64,000 nt of DNA from Embleya scabrispora (GCF_002024165.1 NZ_MWQN01000003.1:310001-374000); one strand, 5' to 3'; counted from the stretch's first letter, positions 43,179-52,612 are shown. Translations and numbers: made by a program. Notes: generated by a model not told the origin, from the letters alone.

Positions 43179-45857
43179 TCAGGCCGGGATGAGCATCGGG
43201 TCGGCGGTGAAGGCCGTGCCGGCGGCGGACTTGTACGCGGCGAGGTCGGTGTCGACGGGGCCGCGGTCGAGGAGGCCGAGGGTCTCGACGGCGTCGAGGA
43301 GGGCACTGCGGCGGGCCTTGACGGGATCGCTGTTCACCCCGGTGACGATGGCCTCGACCACGCTCCGGGAGGGTCGCTGCGGCACCGGGCCGACGGGCGC
43401 GGCGGCGGGATCGAGGGGCTGGATTCCGGCTGGACTCACCTGGTCGAAGGAGATGCCCTTTTCGTCGATGAAGCCGGTGTCGGTGCCGTGGTCGACCGGT
43501 GGTGAGGCGAGGTCGATCCCGATCACCCGGTCGGGGATGAGTTCGCCGCCGGCGGCACTGTCTCCCCATCGGGCACGCGGGACCGGTCCGCGGAGGATCT
43601 TGCGCCCCCACCGCATGAGGTCGTATGCGTCGTCGCCGTTGAAGGTGATCCACACCCGCAGTTCGCTCTGCCGGTCCCTGAGCCCCATGGGGAGGATGTC
43701 GATCGGTCCGCCGCCGGCGACGTCCACGGTTCCCGTCTTGCCGAGGTAGACCTTGGTGACCGGCACCTGGGTATCGGCGGTGAACCGGAAGCCGGCGTTG
43801 TCCACGATCCACGGCTTGCGTCCGCTGCGGGTGGCGGGGGCGGGGCCTTCGCCGATGAGGCCGGGCCCGGCGGTGGAGCGGACCATGTGCTGGGGTGCGG
43901 GCAGGGTGCCCTGGAAGCCGCCCCAGTCCAGCGGCGGCGGGGTGTTGTCGCGCGGTTTGCCGAAGCCGATGGTGAAGGAGATGAACCACAGGTGGACGGT
44001 GGCCTCGCCACCGACCGGTGGGCCCCAGACGCGTACGCTGACGCCGACCTCGATGGAGATCCTGATCCGGACGAACCAGATCTTGACGGTGGCGGAGACC
44101 CCGACGCGGACGCTCATACCGACGTCGAAGTAGAAGGGTTTCCACTGGAGGAAGGCGTCGACCTTGGCGATCAGCCAGGCACGCAACATGCCGGACTGGA
44201 AGACGAGTTCGAGGGCGCCGCCGGCCATCAGGGACTTGGGGGTGAGCCCGGCGTATGCGCTGCCGGAGATGGTGACGGTGGAGCCCAGGGCCCAGGTGAG
44301 CGCGGCTTCGGCTCCCTTGGGATAGCGTGCGGGGACCTCGCGCCCGGCGGGGATGCGTCCGAGGATGAACGCGAAGTCTCCGGCGTTGGGGTTGGCGCCG
44401 AACCACACCTTGAGGCCGACGCCGCCGCGCACCTTGCAGTCCGGGTCGATGACGAAGGTGTTCTCGGTGAGGCCGACGCCGAGGCTGAGTTCACCGGAGG
44501 CGGGGCGGATGGTGGCCTCGATGCCGATCTCCACGCGGGCGATCTTCTTCGCGCTCTTGGTGGGCAGTTCGGCGCCGCCCGCGCCCAGGAGGCTGATGGC
44601 CAGGTCGTCGCCGAATTGCCCGATGGCCATGGCGCGGCCCTTGATCAGTTCGAAGATGCCGAAGGCGAAGCCGGCGGCGATCCAGACGTTGCCTTCGGAG
44701 GGTTGCACCCAGGCGAGGCTCCCGCCGCCGACGAGGGTGGCGAGGACGTCGAGGGGATCGGTGGCCTCCTCGTCGTGGCCGATCGAGCCGGGGTCGTCGA
44801 GGGCCTTGAGGAACGGGAAGCTCGCGAGCGCCTCGGCGGCGGGCACGCGGACCTTGCTGTTCCAGCCGAACCCGGCCGAGACACCGTTGAGTTCGAAGGG
44901 CGGGGCGCCGATGAGCGGATCACCGGTGAGGGCGGCGTACACGAACATCGACGGATCGGTGCCGCCGTCGGGGACGACGTAGGCGCCCATCGCGGTGCCG
45001 GTGAACGGCCCGGCGCCGACGATGAGCAGGCCGGCGATGGTGGTCTTGTACGGCGGGGTGGCGGGCAGCGCGGTGAGCGCGCCGACGAGGCGGAACGTAC
45101 GGCGTTCGAGGTTGATGCTGATGCCGTTGGCGCCGGGCGGCGGCTCGGGCGGGGACCAGCCGCGGACCATCGGCGAGTCGAGCGTCGTGACGCCCTTGCG
45201 GCGGACGGCCGCGGCGCGGGGGACGACGATGCCGTGTGAGGTGACCAATGCCCTCGGCTTGCGCCGTCGTTCGTCGGGGGTGCGGTGGCGCCGGGGCGGC
45301 AGGGGTCGGCCGAGGGCATCGCGGCGCGCGGGGTCGGTTGTGGTGTCGGGTGCGGTGTCGGACGGGGATTCGGTTGCTCGCCGGGGAGGTGTGGCCAGCG
45401 GCAGGACCTGATCGCCCGTCACCAGCCAGGCACCGGGCGGGAGTCCGTCACTGTTCGGCGTTCCGTCGACCAGCACCAGGCCGCCGGCACCACCGGCGCC
45501 ACCGAGGTCCACGAGCACCCGTACACCGGATACCTGTTCGCCCTCATGGCCGAAGTCGACTCGTACCGGCAGGAGTTCGGCGGCGGCGGTGGTGACCGCG
45601 CGCCCGGCCGCGTGCAACCCCTTGGCGTCGCACACGACGTTTTCGATGCGCAGCACGCCGTCGGGAAAAACGAGAGGCGCATCCGGACCGAGGAGTTCCG
45701 GCGCGACATCGAGAACTCCCCCGGGCCGAATATCGTCGAGCAACTTCCGCAAGGCCTGGACCTGTATCACCACAGCCGTCACCCACCCTGAAATCACGAC
45801 GAAGGGTTCGGCACCCGAGGGCGGTGCGAGATCGCGACGATCACCTTCCGATGCCAT
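43179..45857 (-). CDS. Operon protein A: DUF6603-like large beta-rich protein
   Basis: 892 residues, first gene of the operon. An N-terminal part (~1-110, AVVIQVQALRKLLDDIRPGG) is followed by a Pro/Arg/Thr-rich linker (~150-200). The long central part (~230-650) is strand-rich with alternating hydrophobics (GGVGLKVWFGANPNAGDFAF, YFDVGMSVRVGVSATVKIWF, VRIRISIEVGVSVRVWGPPV, GGEATVHLWFISFTIGFGKP), a pattern I associate with DUF6603, assigned by eye. A C-terminal region follows. There is no signal peptide; the alternating pattern suggests a long amphipathic beta-sheet structure. The ribosome site before ATG 45857 is weak. Confidence 0.75.
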   Translation of the reverse strand: MASEGDRRDLAPPSGAEPFVVISGWVTAVVIQVQALRKLLDDIRPGGVLDVAPELLGPDAPLVFPDGVLRIENVVCDAKGLHAAGRAVTTAAAELLPVRVDFGHEGEQVSGVRVLVDLGGAGGAGGLVLVDGTPNSDGLPPGAWLVTGDQVLPLATPPRRATESPSDTAPDTTTDPARRDALGRPLPPRRHRTPDERRRKPRALVTSHGIVVPRAAAVRRKGVTTLDSPMVRGWSPPEPPPGANGISINLERRTFRLVGALTALPATPPYKTTIAGLLIVGAGPFTGTAMGAYVVPDGGTDPSMFVYAALTGDPLIGAPPFELNGVSAGFGWNSKVRVPAAEALASFPFLKALDDPGSIGHDEEATDPLDVLATLVGGGSLAWVQPSEGNVWIAAGFAFGIFELIKGRAMAIGQFGDDLAISLLGAGGAELPTKSAKKIARVEIGIEATIRPASGELSLGVGLTENTFVIDPDCKVRGGVGLKVWFGANPNAGDFAFILGRIPAGREVPARYPKGAEAALTWALGSTVTISGSAYAGLTPKSLMAGGALELVFQSGMLRAWLIAKVDAFLQWKPFYFDVGMSVRVGVSATVKIWFVRIRISIEVGVSVRVWGPPVGGEATVHLWFISFTIGFGKPRDNTPPPLDWGGFQGTLPAPQHMVRSTAGPGLIGEGPAPATRSGRKPWIVDNAGFRFTADTQVPVTKVYLGKTGTVDVAGGGPIDILPMGLRDRQSELRVWITFNGDDAYDLMRWGRKILRGPVPRARWGDSAAGGELIPDRVIGIDLASPPVDHGTDTGFIDEKGISFDQVSPAGIQPLDPAAAPVGPVPQRPSRSVVEAIVTGVNSDPVKARRSALLDAVETLGLLDRGPVDTDLAAYKSAAGTAFTADPMLIPA

Positions 45858-46124
45858 TGATCAACCTGTCGTGCCGGCCAGGGGGCAAGCAATCATACAA
45901 ATAGCGATTGGCTTGATTGAATGATGCAATGACGCATTTTCACGCGCGGAATTGACGGCTTCGATTTCCCCCTCATCCGCACGAATATTCGACATCACCT
46001 GCCCCGAAACCACGATCGTCACATCGAAGCGCGGTCCCGCGCATAACGCGTACCCGGCGCCGCGACAGCGCCGACGATCGCCGCGAAATCCCCCCACCGT
46101 GACCCCGTTTCCCGGCCTCCTGCG
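45858..46124. promoter_or_regulatory. AT-rich leader/promoter region of the four-gene operon
   Basis: About 267 bases with clearly lower GC than the surroundings, especially 45888-46000. On the minus strand, TATGAT (plus 45892-45897) is a possible -10, about 35 bases before the start codon of operon protein A; no good -35 is seen. Runs such as GATTGAATGATGCAATGACG lie just upstream. The composition differs from all other promoters in the window. Confidence 0.5.
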
Positions 46125-46248
46125 GTCGACGCCGTCTCCCCGACCATCGAACGTGGCCAGGTCATCGCCCTCGTCGGCGAGAACGGCTCCGGCAAGTCCA
46201 CTCCGGCGAAGATCGTCGCCGGGCTGTACCGGCACCCGAATGACCCAC
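46125..46248 (+). pseudogene. Fragment of an ABC-transporter ATPase (Walker A region)
   Basis: In one plus-strand frame the DNA reads [20 protein letters not shown] followed by [20 protein letters not shown]: a textbook ABC ATPase P-loop region (GENGSGKST) with its flanking strands. The sequence before and after is unrelated, with no start, signature motif or Walker B. It is a ~40-codon remnant of an ABC exporter, now overlapped in antisense by the 3' end of the MFS reading frame. Confidence 0.7.
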
Positions 46249-47535
46249 ACCCCCACAACGGCCACACCCGCTGCGTTCCGGTGCGTCGCCGCCGCCGGGC
46301 GTGGATCGGGCACACGGGCGCGGATGCGCGTCGGTGGGTGGGGTCAGGGTGGTGCGGCCGGTTAGTGCCATGATGTGGCCCGTGCCCGCGCAGAGTGCGG
46401 TGACGACGAATGTCCGCCGGACGCCGATGTGTTGCACCAGAGGGCCGGCCAGTGCCGAGCCCGACGCGACTCCCGCGGCGCCGGCGCTGACGAGCCAGGT
46501 GTACGCCTCGGTCGGGGAATCGCGCGGTGCGAGGTGGTCGAGCATGAGATACGCCGAGATCATCCGGGGCGCGTACGCGGCGCCGACGAACAACAGAAGT
46601 ATGCCGAGGTGCAGGGCGGTTCGCGCCAACGCGAGAGGCACCACGCTCGTGGCAAAGGCGCCCGAGAGCCACACGTAGCGGCGGTCGACGCCGGAGACCC
46701 ACGTGCGCGCGCCGTACCACAGCCCGCCGACCATACTGCCACCGGCCATGACGGCCAGGAGCAGTCCGGCAGTTGCGCTCCCGGTGCCGGCCGCGAACGC
46801 GGGAACCTCGATGTACAACATCCCGATCACCATCCCGGCGGCGGCGAGGGTCAGCACCAACGTGCGCATCCCCGGCACGCTCAACGCGCCGAGGGCTCCG
46901 GGGGCGTGAGCGGCACACGTCCCGACCGAGCGCGACGGTCCGGCGAGGACGAAGACGGTGGTGCCGATCAACGCCGCGATCTCGGCGAGGACCAGAACGG
47001 CCACCGGCGAAGCGAACGTGAGCACCAGTGACGCGATCAGTGGGCCGGATACGGAGATGAGGTCTTCGAGCAGCGCCTGGACCGCGTAGGCGCCGGGCAG
47101 GTCCTCGTCCGAACGCACCAGCACCGGCCACAGGCGGCGCATCGAACCGCCGAGCGTCGAACTCGCGGCGCCCACAAGGGTGATCGGCGGGAGCAGGGCC
47201 CATGCGCCCTGTTCGGTCGACACCGCGACGAGAAAGCCTGCCATCGCCGCGGTCTGCACGAGGACGAAGGGGATCAGGGTGCGGGACTGTCCCCACCGGT
47301 CCACCACACGTCCCCGGAACGGGGCACTACAGGTGGTTCCCAGCATGAGCGCGGCCAACGCCGCGCCGGACACCGAGTACGAGCCCGACGAGCGGTGCAA
47401 CACGAACACGACGCCCAGCGGAAACATGCCGTTGGGCAGGCGGCCGATGAACATCGGCACCACCAGACGGGGCACCTGGGGTGTTCGAAGAACACGCAGA
47501 TAGACGCGGAAGGGATTCCAGCCGGCAGACGGCAC
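46162..47535 (-). CDS. MFS transporter with an abnormal C-terminal extension
   Basis: 457 residues from GTG 47535 (GAGGAGAC upstream). The first ~390 residues are a normal 12-helix MFS protein ([77 protein letters not shown]). After about [12 protein letters not shown], the sequence becomes Arg/Gly/Cys-rich and runs antisense over the ABC-transporter remnant before the stop at 46162. The natural 3' end seems to have been lost by rearrangement, so the tail is probably read-through. Likely a drug or metabolite exporter; possibly still functional. Confidence 0.75.
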   Translation of the reverse strand: MPSAGWNPFRVYLRVLRTPQVPRLVVPMFIGRLPNGMFPLGVVFVLHRSSGSYSVSGAALAALMLGTTCSAPFRGRVVDRWGQSRTLIPFVLVQTAAMAGFLVAVSTEQGAWALLPPITLVGAASSTLGGSMRRLWPVLVRSDEDLPGAYAVQALLEDLISVSGPLIASLVLTFASPVAVLVLAEIAALIGTTVFVLAGPSRSVGTCAAHAPGALGALSVPGMRTLVLTLAAAGMVIGMLYIEVPAFAAGTGSATAGLLLAVMAGGSMVGGLWYGARTWVSGVDRRYVWLSGAFATSVVPLALARTALHLGILLLFVGAAYAPRMISAYLMLDHLAPRDSPTEAYTWLVSAGAAGVASGSALAGPLVQHIGVRRTFVVTALCAGTGHIMALTGRTTLTPPTDAHPRPCARSTPGGGDAPERSGCGRCGGVGHSGAGTARRRSSPEWTCRSRSRRRGR

Positions 47536-47859
47536 CGAAGTCTCCTCGGATCACTCGACACGAAGTGACCTCAGGGCTTTTGTCCCGTCAGTTGCGACGC
47601 CGGAGGAATCCACCGACGCTGGCATCGCTCGGTCACGGACCTCCCGCCGATCCGTGTGCCACGACGACGCACGAGCGAGAGCGGAACCCTGGATGCAAAC
47701 GCACCGACCGTACCGGGGACGGACCTCGGACGCCAGGGCGCCGTTTTGCATGGTGCGTCGATCCGAACGAATCCCTTGTCCGCGTGGAACCGAATGGACT
47801 AGACCATTGCTACGCCTGCCCTGGCGTATGGACGCATCGCCGGAACAAGGAGATCGTGT
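47536..47859. other. 324-bp divergent promoter region of MFS and chitinase genes
   Basis: It holds the dre-like palindrome at 47793-47808 (listed separately) and otherwise no gene. CACGAAGTGA-type short repeats near 47560-47580 are not clearly meaningful. AACAAGGAGA just before 47860 is the chitinase ribosome site. Confidence 0.4.
47793..47808. promoter_or_regulatory. DasR-responsive element (dre)-like site before the chitinase
   Basis: AATGGACTAGACCATT matches the streptomycete dre consensus A(C/G)TGGTCTAGACCA(C/G)T at 13 of 16 positions and is palindromic apart from the central pair. It lies 51 bases before the chitinase ATG. DasR (GntR family) represses chitin and GlcNAc genes until GlcN-6-P is present. 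Good evidence that the chitinase belongs to that regulon. Confidence 0.8.
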
Positions 47860-49227
47860 ATGCCCGTTCGTCCCTCCGGTCTGCTCGCGGCCGTCACCGC
47901 CGCCGTGCTGCTTGCCACCGCCGCCACCACCACCGCGACCGCCGCGAACGCCCCGGACGCCCTCGACGCCGCCGGCCACGGATCCCAGGGGCCGAAGCTG
48001 AAAGGCCAGCGGATCGGCTACTTCACCCAGTGGGGCGCCGACAGCTCCGCCAAACGTGTTCAGGAGACCGGCCAGGCCGCGAAGCTGACCATCATCAACT
48101 ACGCGTTCGGCAACGTCTCCGCCGAGGGGACCTGTTTCGAGGCCAACATCGAGGGCCAGGGCTACGCCTACGACGATTACCAACGTCCCTACACCGCCGC
48201 CCAGTCGGTGGACGGCGTGGCCGACGCGCCCCATCAGGCGCTCAAGGGCCACTTCAACCAACTGCGCAAACTGAAGGGCGAGAACCGGCAGCTCAAGACC
48301 GTCATCTCGCTCGGCGGCTGGGCCTGGTCCAAGTACTTCTCCGACGCGGCCGCCACCGACGAATCACGCAAGAAGTTCGTCTCCTCCTGCGTCGACCTCT
48401 ACATCAAGGGCAACGTGCCGAAACTGGACGGCGCCCCGGAAGGCGGCCCCGGCGCCGCCGAAGGTGTCTTCGACGGTATCGACGTCGACTGGGAGTACCC
48501 GGGCGGCGGCGGCGCGGAGGGCAACGTCTCGCGCCCCGAGGACGGCCGCAACTTCACCCTGCTGATGGCCGAGTTCCGCAGGCAACTCGACGAGTACGCC
48601 GCACAGCGGGCCAAGACCCAGGCCCACGGCAAGCCCCGGCACTACCTGCTGACCGCTGCCCTTCCGGCCAGTTCCGTGGTCGCCGACCGCCTGGAGATCC
48701 CCGCGGTCTCCGCCTCGGTCGACTACATCAACCTGATGACCTACGACCTTCACGGCACCTGGGAGGCCAAGGGCCCCGCCAACCACCACGCCAACCTCTA
48801 CTCCGACCCCACCGACCCCGACGTCCGCCAACGCAGCGCCGACAAGGCCGTCGACCACTACGCCCAACTCGGACTGCCGTCCCGGAAGACGGTCCTGGGC
48901 GTCCCGTTCTACGGCCACGGATGGACCGGCGTGCCGGCCGGCGACCGCAACGGCCTCTACCAGAAGGCCACCGGCACCGCCCCGGACCTCACCTACAAGG
49001 AACTCGGTGCCCGCCCAGGCAGGACCTACGTCGACCGCGCCCACGGCGCCTCGTGGAAATACGACGGCGACACCTTCTACAGCTTCGACAACTCCGAAGT
49101 CCTCACCGCCAAGGCCCGCTACACGCGCCGGAACGACCTGGCCGGCGTGATGATCTGGGCCTTGGACGGCGACGATTCACGCGGAAGCGCCGTGAGCGCA
49201 CTGGACCGCGGCCTGCGACGCCACTGA
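47860..49227 (+). CDS. Secreted GH18 chitinase
   Basis: 455 residues. The signal peptide (SGLLAAVTAAVLLATAATTT) is cleaved near ANA. The GH18 barrel has QRIGYFTQWG at the first strand, KTVISLGGWAWSKYFSDAA (the SxGG motif), and the catalytic FDGIDVDWEYPG with Asp205/208/210 and Glu212, followed by LMTYDLHGTWEA and MIWALDGDD (substrate Trp). No carbohydrate-binding module is present. It hydrolyses chitin outside the cell; related enzymes are similar to Streptomyces ChiC/ChiA-type GH18 enzymes. The dre-like site upstream predicts DasR control and induction by chitin breakdown products. Confidence 0.95.
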   Translation: MPVRPSGLLAAVTAAVLLATAATTTATAANAPDALDAAGHGSQGPKLKGQRIGYFTQWGADSSAKRVQETGQAAKLTIINYAFGNVSAEGTCFEANIEGQGYAYDDYQRPYTAAQSVDGVADAPHQALKGHFNQLRKLKGENRQLKTVISLGGWAWSKYFSDAAATDESRKKFVSSCVDLYIKGNVPKLDGAPEGGPGAAEGVFDGIDVDWEYPGGGGAEGNVSRPEDGRNFTLLMAEFRRQLDEYAAQRAKTQAHGKPRHYLLTAALPASSVVADRLEIPAVSASVDYINLMTYDLHGTWEAKGPANHHANLYSDPTDPDVRQRSADKAVDHYAQLGLPSRKTVLGVPFYGHGWTGVPAGDRNGLYQKATGTAPDLTYKELGARPGRTYVDRAHGASWKYDGDTFYSFDNSEVLTAKARYTRRNDLAGVMIWALDGDDSRGSAVSALDRGLRRH

Positions 49228-49444
49228 GGCTTGCGCTGCGGTTGGGGAGTGCCGGTGCGGGACCTGTGTCCGAGTCGGCGATGTGCCGCCGCCGGCGTAC
49301 GGCCGGGGGGCTGGTGAGCGTTTTCGTATCGGGTGTTGCCGGTGCTCGCCCCGGGCCCTCCGGGGCGGCCACCGGCCGCGCACACGCCGGCCGGCCGGCC
49401 CCGCCGGGAGCGGACACCGTGCGCAATCCTCCGACAACGCCAAC

Positions 49445-49482
49445 GCGCCGCCTCTGCCCCGAAGTTCGGGCAGAGGCGGCGC
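49445..49482. terminator. Bidirectional terminator hairpin
   Basis: GCGCCGCCTCTGCCC (49445-49459) and GGGCAGAGGCGGCGC (49468-49482) are perfect 15-bp arms with an 8-base loop. It lies between the convergent chitinase and BNR-protein genes and should end both transcripts. Confidence 0.85.
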
Positions 49483-49497
49483 GCGTTCGTATACCGG

Positions 49498-51522
49498 TCA
49501 CACCGCCAGACGGTGCACGCTTCCGTAGGTCGTTCCCGCGAACAGCCACCGGCCGTCGGCCGATACGGTCAGCGACGATACCGACGGTTCCGGCAGGTTC
49601 TTCGTGATGGAGCCCCAGGTCCGGCCGCCGTCGGTGCTGCGGAGCACCCCGAGCGCCGGGGTGTGGTATTCGTGCGAACCCGCGAACACCGTCGAGCCGT
49701 CCGGGGTGAACGCCAGCGAGCCCAGGTAACCGGTCAGGTCGCCCGCCACCTTCGTCAGGTTCTTGCCGTCGTCGGTGGTCACGTATATCGCGTCCCTGGC
49801 GGCGATGATCGCGTGGCCCGGAGTGCGGGGGTTCGGCGCGATCGCGCTCACCCAGCCGTCGAGGAGCTTGGTCAGGGTGACGCCGCCGTCGGTGGTGCGG
49901 AACAGCCCGTTCGGGCCGCCGAGCCAGGCGCTGTCGGGGTGGACGGGGTCGACGGCGACGCTGGTGAAGCCCTCCAGGTCGTCGTGCCCGTTCTGGACGA
50001 GGCTCTCACCGCCGTCGTTGCTGGTGTACACGGCCGACGGCGAGTGGGTGGCGACGTACAGCCGCTTCGGGTCGCTGGGGCTGACCGCGATGCCGAGTGC
50101 CTTGCCCGGTACGGCTGTCTGGGTGATGGTCCACCGCACGCCCGCGTCGGTCGACTTCTCGAGGTAGAAGCAGGGTTGCTCGGAGGTGCAGGTGTTGCGT
50201 ACCCGGTACACCGTCGAGGGGTTCGACGGATCGGTGGCCAGGCCGTCGATCCGGTTTCCGAAGGTGTGCGGCGCGGCGCCGGAGAATCCCCATTCCTGGT
50301 ACCCGCGCGGCAGTCGGCTCTTCAGGGGCGCGGTCGACTGGTAGGTGCCGGTCATGGTGCCCGCGACGACCGCCGGGCCCGACTTGCCCTGGGCGACGGT
50401 CATCGACAACACCTCGGAGCCGGGCACGCCGATCCGGCGGAAGGACTGGTGGTCGTCGGTGGTGTAGATGCCCGCGCCGGCCGAGATCACGTCCGTGCCG
50501 GGCCGTCCGGGGAACGTGCCGGTGCTCTCGTACAGGTCGATGCGGGCCAGGCCCGCCTCGGGGCGCCAGGTGCGGCCGTTGTCGCGGCTGCCCCACTGCT
50601 GCATCTCGCCGGTGGACTGGTTGACCTGGATGTGCAGCCGGCCCGAACCGTCCACGATCGCGGCCAGGACCACCACGTCGGTGCCCCACGGCCCGCGCAG
50701 CGCCCGCCAGTGCGCGCCGCGGTCGGTGGAGACCTGCGCGACCTGCAGGTCGCCCCTGGCGACCAGGGTGGAACCGGTGCCGGTGAACTGGTCGACACCC
50801 GCGCCGGTCGAGCCGGGGCGGGGCAGCTTCACCGGGGTACGCGCGCCCCGGCGGAGCACCCAGACGTCGGCGCCGGCGGTGAAGTACAGGTCGCCGCCGG
50901 TGAACTTCGGGTTCCGCGCGTCGGCGGGGGAACCGGCCAGCAGCCGCCAGGTGTTGCCGTTGTCGGTGGTGACGTGCACACCGTCGGCGGCCATCGCGTA
51001 CAGCCGCGCGCCGGCCGGGTCGAACACGACGCCGCTGACCCGGCCCGGGGTGTCCAGCACTTGAGTGAACGTTTTGCCGGCGTCGGTGCTGCGCAGCACG
51101 TACCCGCGCCAGTGCTCCTTCTCCACGCCGCCCGCGAACACCACGTCGGGCCGGAGCGGGCTGGCCGCGACGCCGCCGGCGTCGGTGGCGTCCACGGGCA
51201 GTGCGTTGCTCTGCTGCCAGGTGGTGCCCCGGTCGTCGGTGCGGAAGACGACGTTGCCGATCGGGGTCTGCACGTAGGCCCGTTCGGGCCGGGCGGGGGT
51301 GAACGCCAGTTTGCCGCCGCTGCCGTTCGGGCCGACCTGCCGCCATTCGTTGCCCCGGGTGGCCAGGGTCGTCGGTGGGTCGGCGGGGTCCGCGGGATCC
51401 GCTCCGGCGGGCGCCGCGCCGAACGCGCCGAAAACGGTGCCGAAGGCCACCGTGGCGATCAGGAGTAGTCGGCGCCGGGACACCTTCGCTGAACTCGACC
51501 GTGGACGCTGTGCGTTGAACAT
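49498..51522 (-). CDS. Secreted BNR-repeat (sialidase/sortilin-like) protein
   Basis: 674 residues from the ATG at 51522 (GGGAG upstream). The signal peptide SRRRLLLIATVAFGTVFGAF has a short Arg-rich n-region and is cleaved near AGA. The rest is a series of Asp-box repeats (SxDxGxTW type): RTDDRGTTWQQS, RSTDAGKTFTQV, TTDNGNTWRLL, SRDNGRTWRPE, KSTDAGVRWTIT, RTTDGGVTLTKL, RSTDGGRTWGSI, making a probable 7- or 8-bladed propeller. The catalytic Arg triad and Tyr/Glu pair of true sialidases are not evident, so a binding or glycosidase role on extracellular polysaccharide is uncertain. Convergent with the chitinase. Confidence 0.85.
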   Translation of the reverse strand: MFNAQRPRSSSAKVSRRRLLLIATVAFGTVFGAFGAAPAGADPADPADPPTTLATRGNEWRQVGPNGSGGKLAFTPARPERAYVQTPIGNVVFRTDDRGTTWQQSNALPVDATDAGGVAASPLRPDVVFAGGVEKEHWRGYVLRSTDAGKTFTQVLDTPGRVSGVVFDPAGARLYAMAADGVHVTTDNGNTWRLLAGSPADARNPKFTGGDLYFTAGADVWVLRRGARTPVKLPRPGSTGAGVDQFTGTGSTLVARGDLQVAQVSTDRGAHWRALRGPWGTDVVVLAAIVDGSGRLHIQVNQSTGEMQQWGSRDNGRTWRPEAGLARIDLYESTGTFPGRPGTDVISAGAGIYTTDDHQSFRRIGVPGSEVLSMTVAQGKSGPAVVAGTMTGTYQSTAPLKSRLPRGYQEWGFSGAAPHTFGNRIDGLATDPSNPSTVYRVRNTCTSEQPCFYLEKSTDAGVRWTITQTAVPGKALGIAVSPSDPKRLYVATHSPSAVYTSNDGGESLVQNGHDDLEGFTSVAVDPVHPDSAWLGGPNGLFRTTDGGVTLTKLLDGWVSAIAPNPRTPGHAIIAARDAIYVTTDDGKNLTKVAGDLTGYLGSLAFTPDGSTVFAGSHEYHTPALGVLRSTDGGRTWGSITKNLPEPSVSSLTVSADGRWLFAGTTYGSVHRLAV

Positions 51523-51637
51523 TCCGTCTCCCATGGGGCCGGTGGTGTGCTCTTTGTAGTCGCGGCCCGCGACGATCGGCCAGGTGTGGCCGCCGGCCGG
51601 TTGCGGCCGGCGCCGGAATCGGCCATGCTCGCTCGCC

Positions 51638-52612
51638 ATGGAAAATGACGAGTTGGTGTTCGGCGCCGTCGGGGTCGCGCCCTTCGACGAGCGGGTCTAT
51701 CGCACCGTTCTGGCCGGACCGCCGGTCACCGTGCGCGACTTGGCGGAGCGCACCGGCTCGGGAGCCGAGAGGTTGCAGTCGGCCCTCGCCCGGCTGCGCG
51801 GTCACGGTCTGGTCAGTCGGCTCTCGGGCCGCCCCACCCGGTGGGCGGCCGTCAGCCCCACCGCCGCGCTCGCCGCCCTGGTCCGCAACGCCCACGCCGA
51901 CCTCGGCAGGGTCACCGAGACGGCCGCCGAACTCGAGGCCGTCTACCGCGCGCTCGGCGAGACCGCCCGCCCCGGCGAGGGCGTCGAACTGCTGACCAGC
52001 GCCGACGAACTCGGCAGGTGGTTCGCCCGGCTCCAGCAGGAGGCCACCGAGGAGATCATGAGTCTGGACCGGCCGCCGTACGTCCTCGCCCACGGCAACC
52101 CGCTCCAACACACCCTGCTGGGCCGCGGGGTTCGGTACCGCACGATCTACGCCCCCGAGTCGTTGGAGATACCCGGCAACCTGGACGTCGTGGCAGGCCT
52201 GTCGCAGGCCGGCGAAGAGGCCCGGGTCCTCGCCGGCCTCCCGCTGAAGATGTCCGTCGCCGATCGCCGGATCGCCCTGCTGCCGCTGCATCTCGACTCG
52301 CCCATCACCCGCAGTGTCGTCATCCGGGGCACCACCCTCGTCGACGCCCTGGTCGCCCTGTTCGAAGGGCTCTGGACACAGGCCGTTCCACTCACCGCCG
52401 CCGGCTCCGAGTCGGCGGGCGATCCACTCGACGCGGAGGACCGACGGATCCTGAATCTGCTGCTGTCCGGACTGAAGGACGAGACGATCGCCCGGCAGCT
52501 GGGCACCAGCACCCGGAGCCTGCGCCGGCGAATGCGGGTGCTCCTCGACGAGTTGGGCGCGGAGAACCGGTTCCAGGCCGGCGTACAGGCGGTGCGGCGC
52601 GGCTGGGTGTAG
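51638..52612 (+). CDS. LuxR-type regulator with N-terminal TrmB-like HTH
   Basis: 324 residues from the ATG at 51638, with no strong ribosome site (CTCGCC). Residues ~15-60 form a winged-helix (ERVYRTVLAGPPVTVRDLAE, LARLRGHGLVSRLSGRPTRW). The middle is a sensor part with LQQEATEEIMSLDRPPYVLA. The C-terminal ~60 residues are a LuxR DNA-binding domain (DAEDRRILNLLLSGLKDETI, ARQLGTSTRSLRRRMRVLLD). Similar TrmB/LuxR regulators in streptomycetes control secondary metabolism. It is divergent from the BNR gene and only 115 bases away, so it may control that gene. Confidence 0.85.
   Translation: MENDELVFGAVGVAPFDERVYRTVLAGPPVTVRDLAERTGSGAERLQSALARLRGHGLVSRLSGRPTRWAAVSPTAALAALVRNAHADLGRVTETAAELEAVYRALGETARPGEGVELLTSADELGRWFARLQQEATEEIMSLDRPPYVLAHGNPLQHTLLGRGVRYRTIYAPESLEIPGNLDVVAGLSQAGEEARVLAGLPLKMSVADRRIALLPLHLDSPITRSVVIRGTTLVDALVALFEGLWTQAVPLTAAGSESAGDPLDAEDRRILNLLLSGLKDETIARQLGTSTRSLRRRMRVLLDELGAENRFQAGVQAVRRGWV

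Noticed and set aside
46125-46248. Functional ABC exporter gene
   Set aside because: Only the Walker A neighbourhood is present. There is no start codon, signature motif, Walker B or membrane domain, so it is reported as a remnant.
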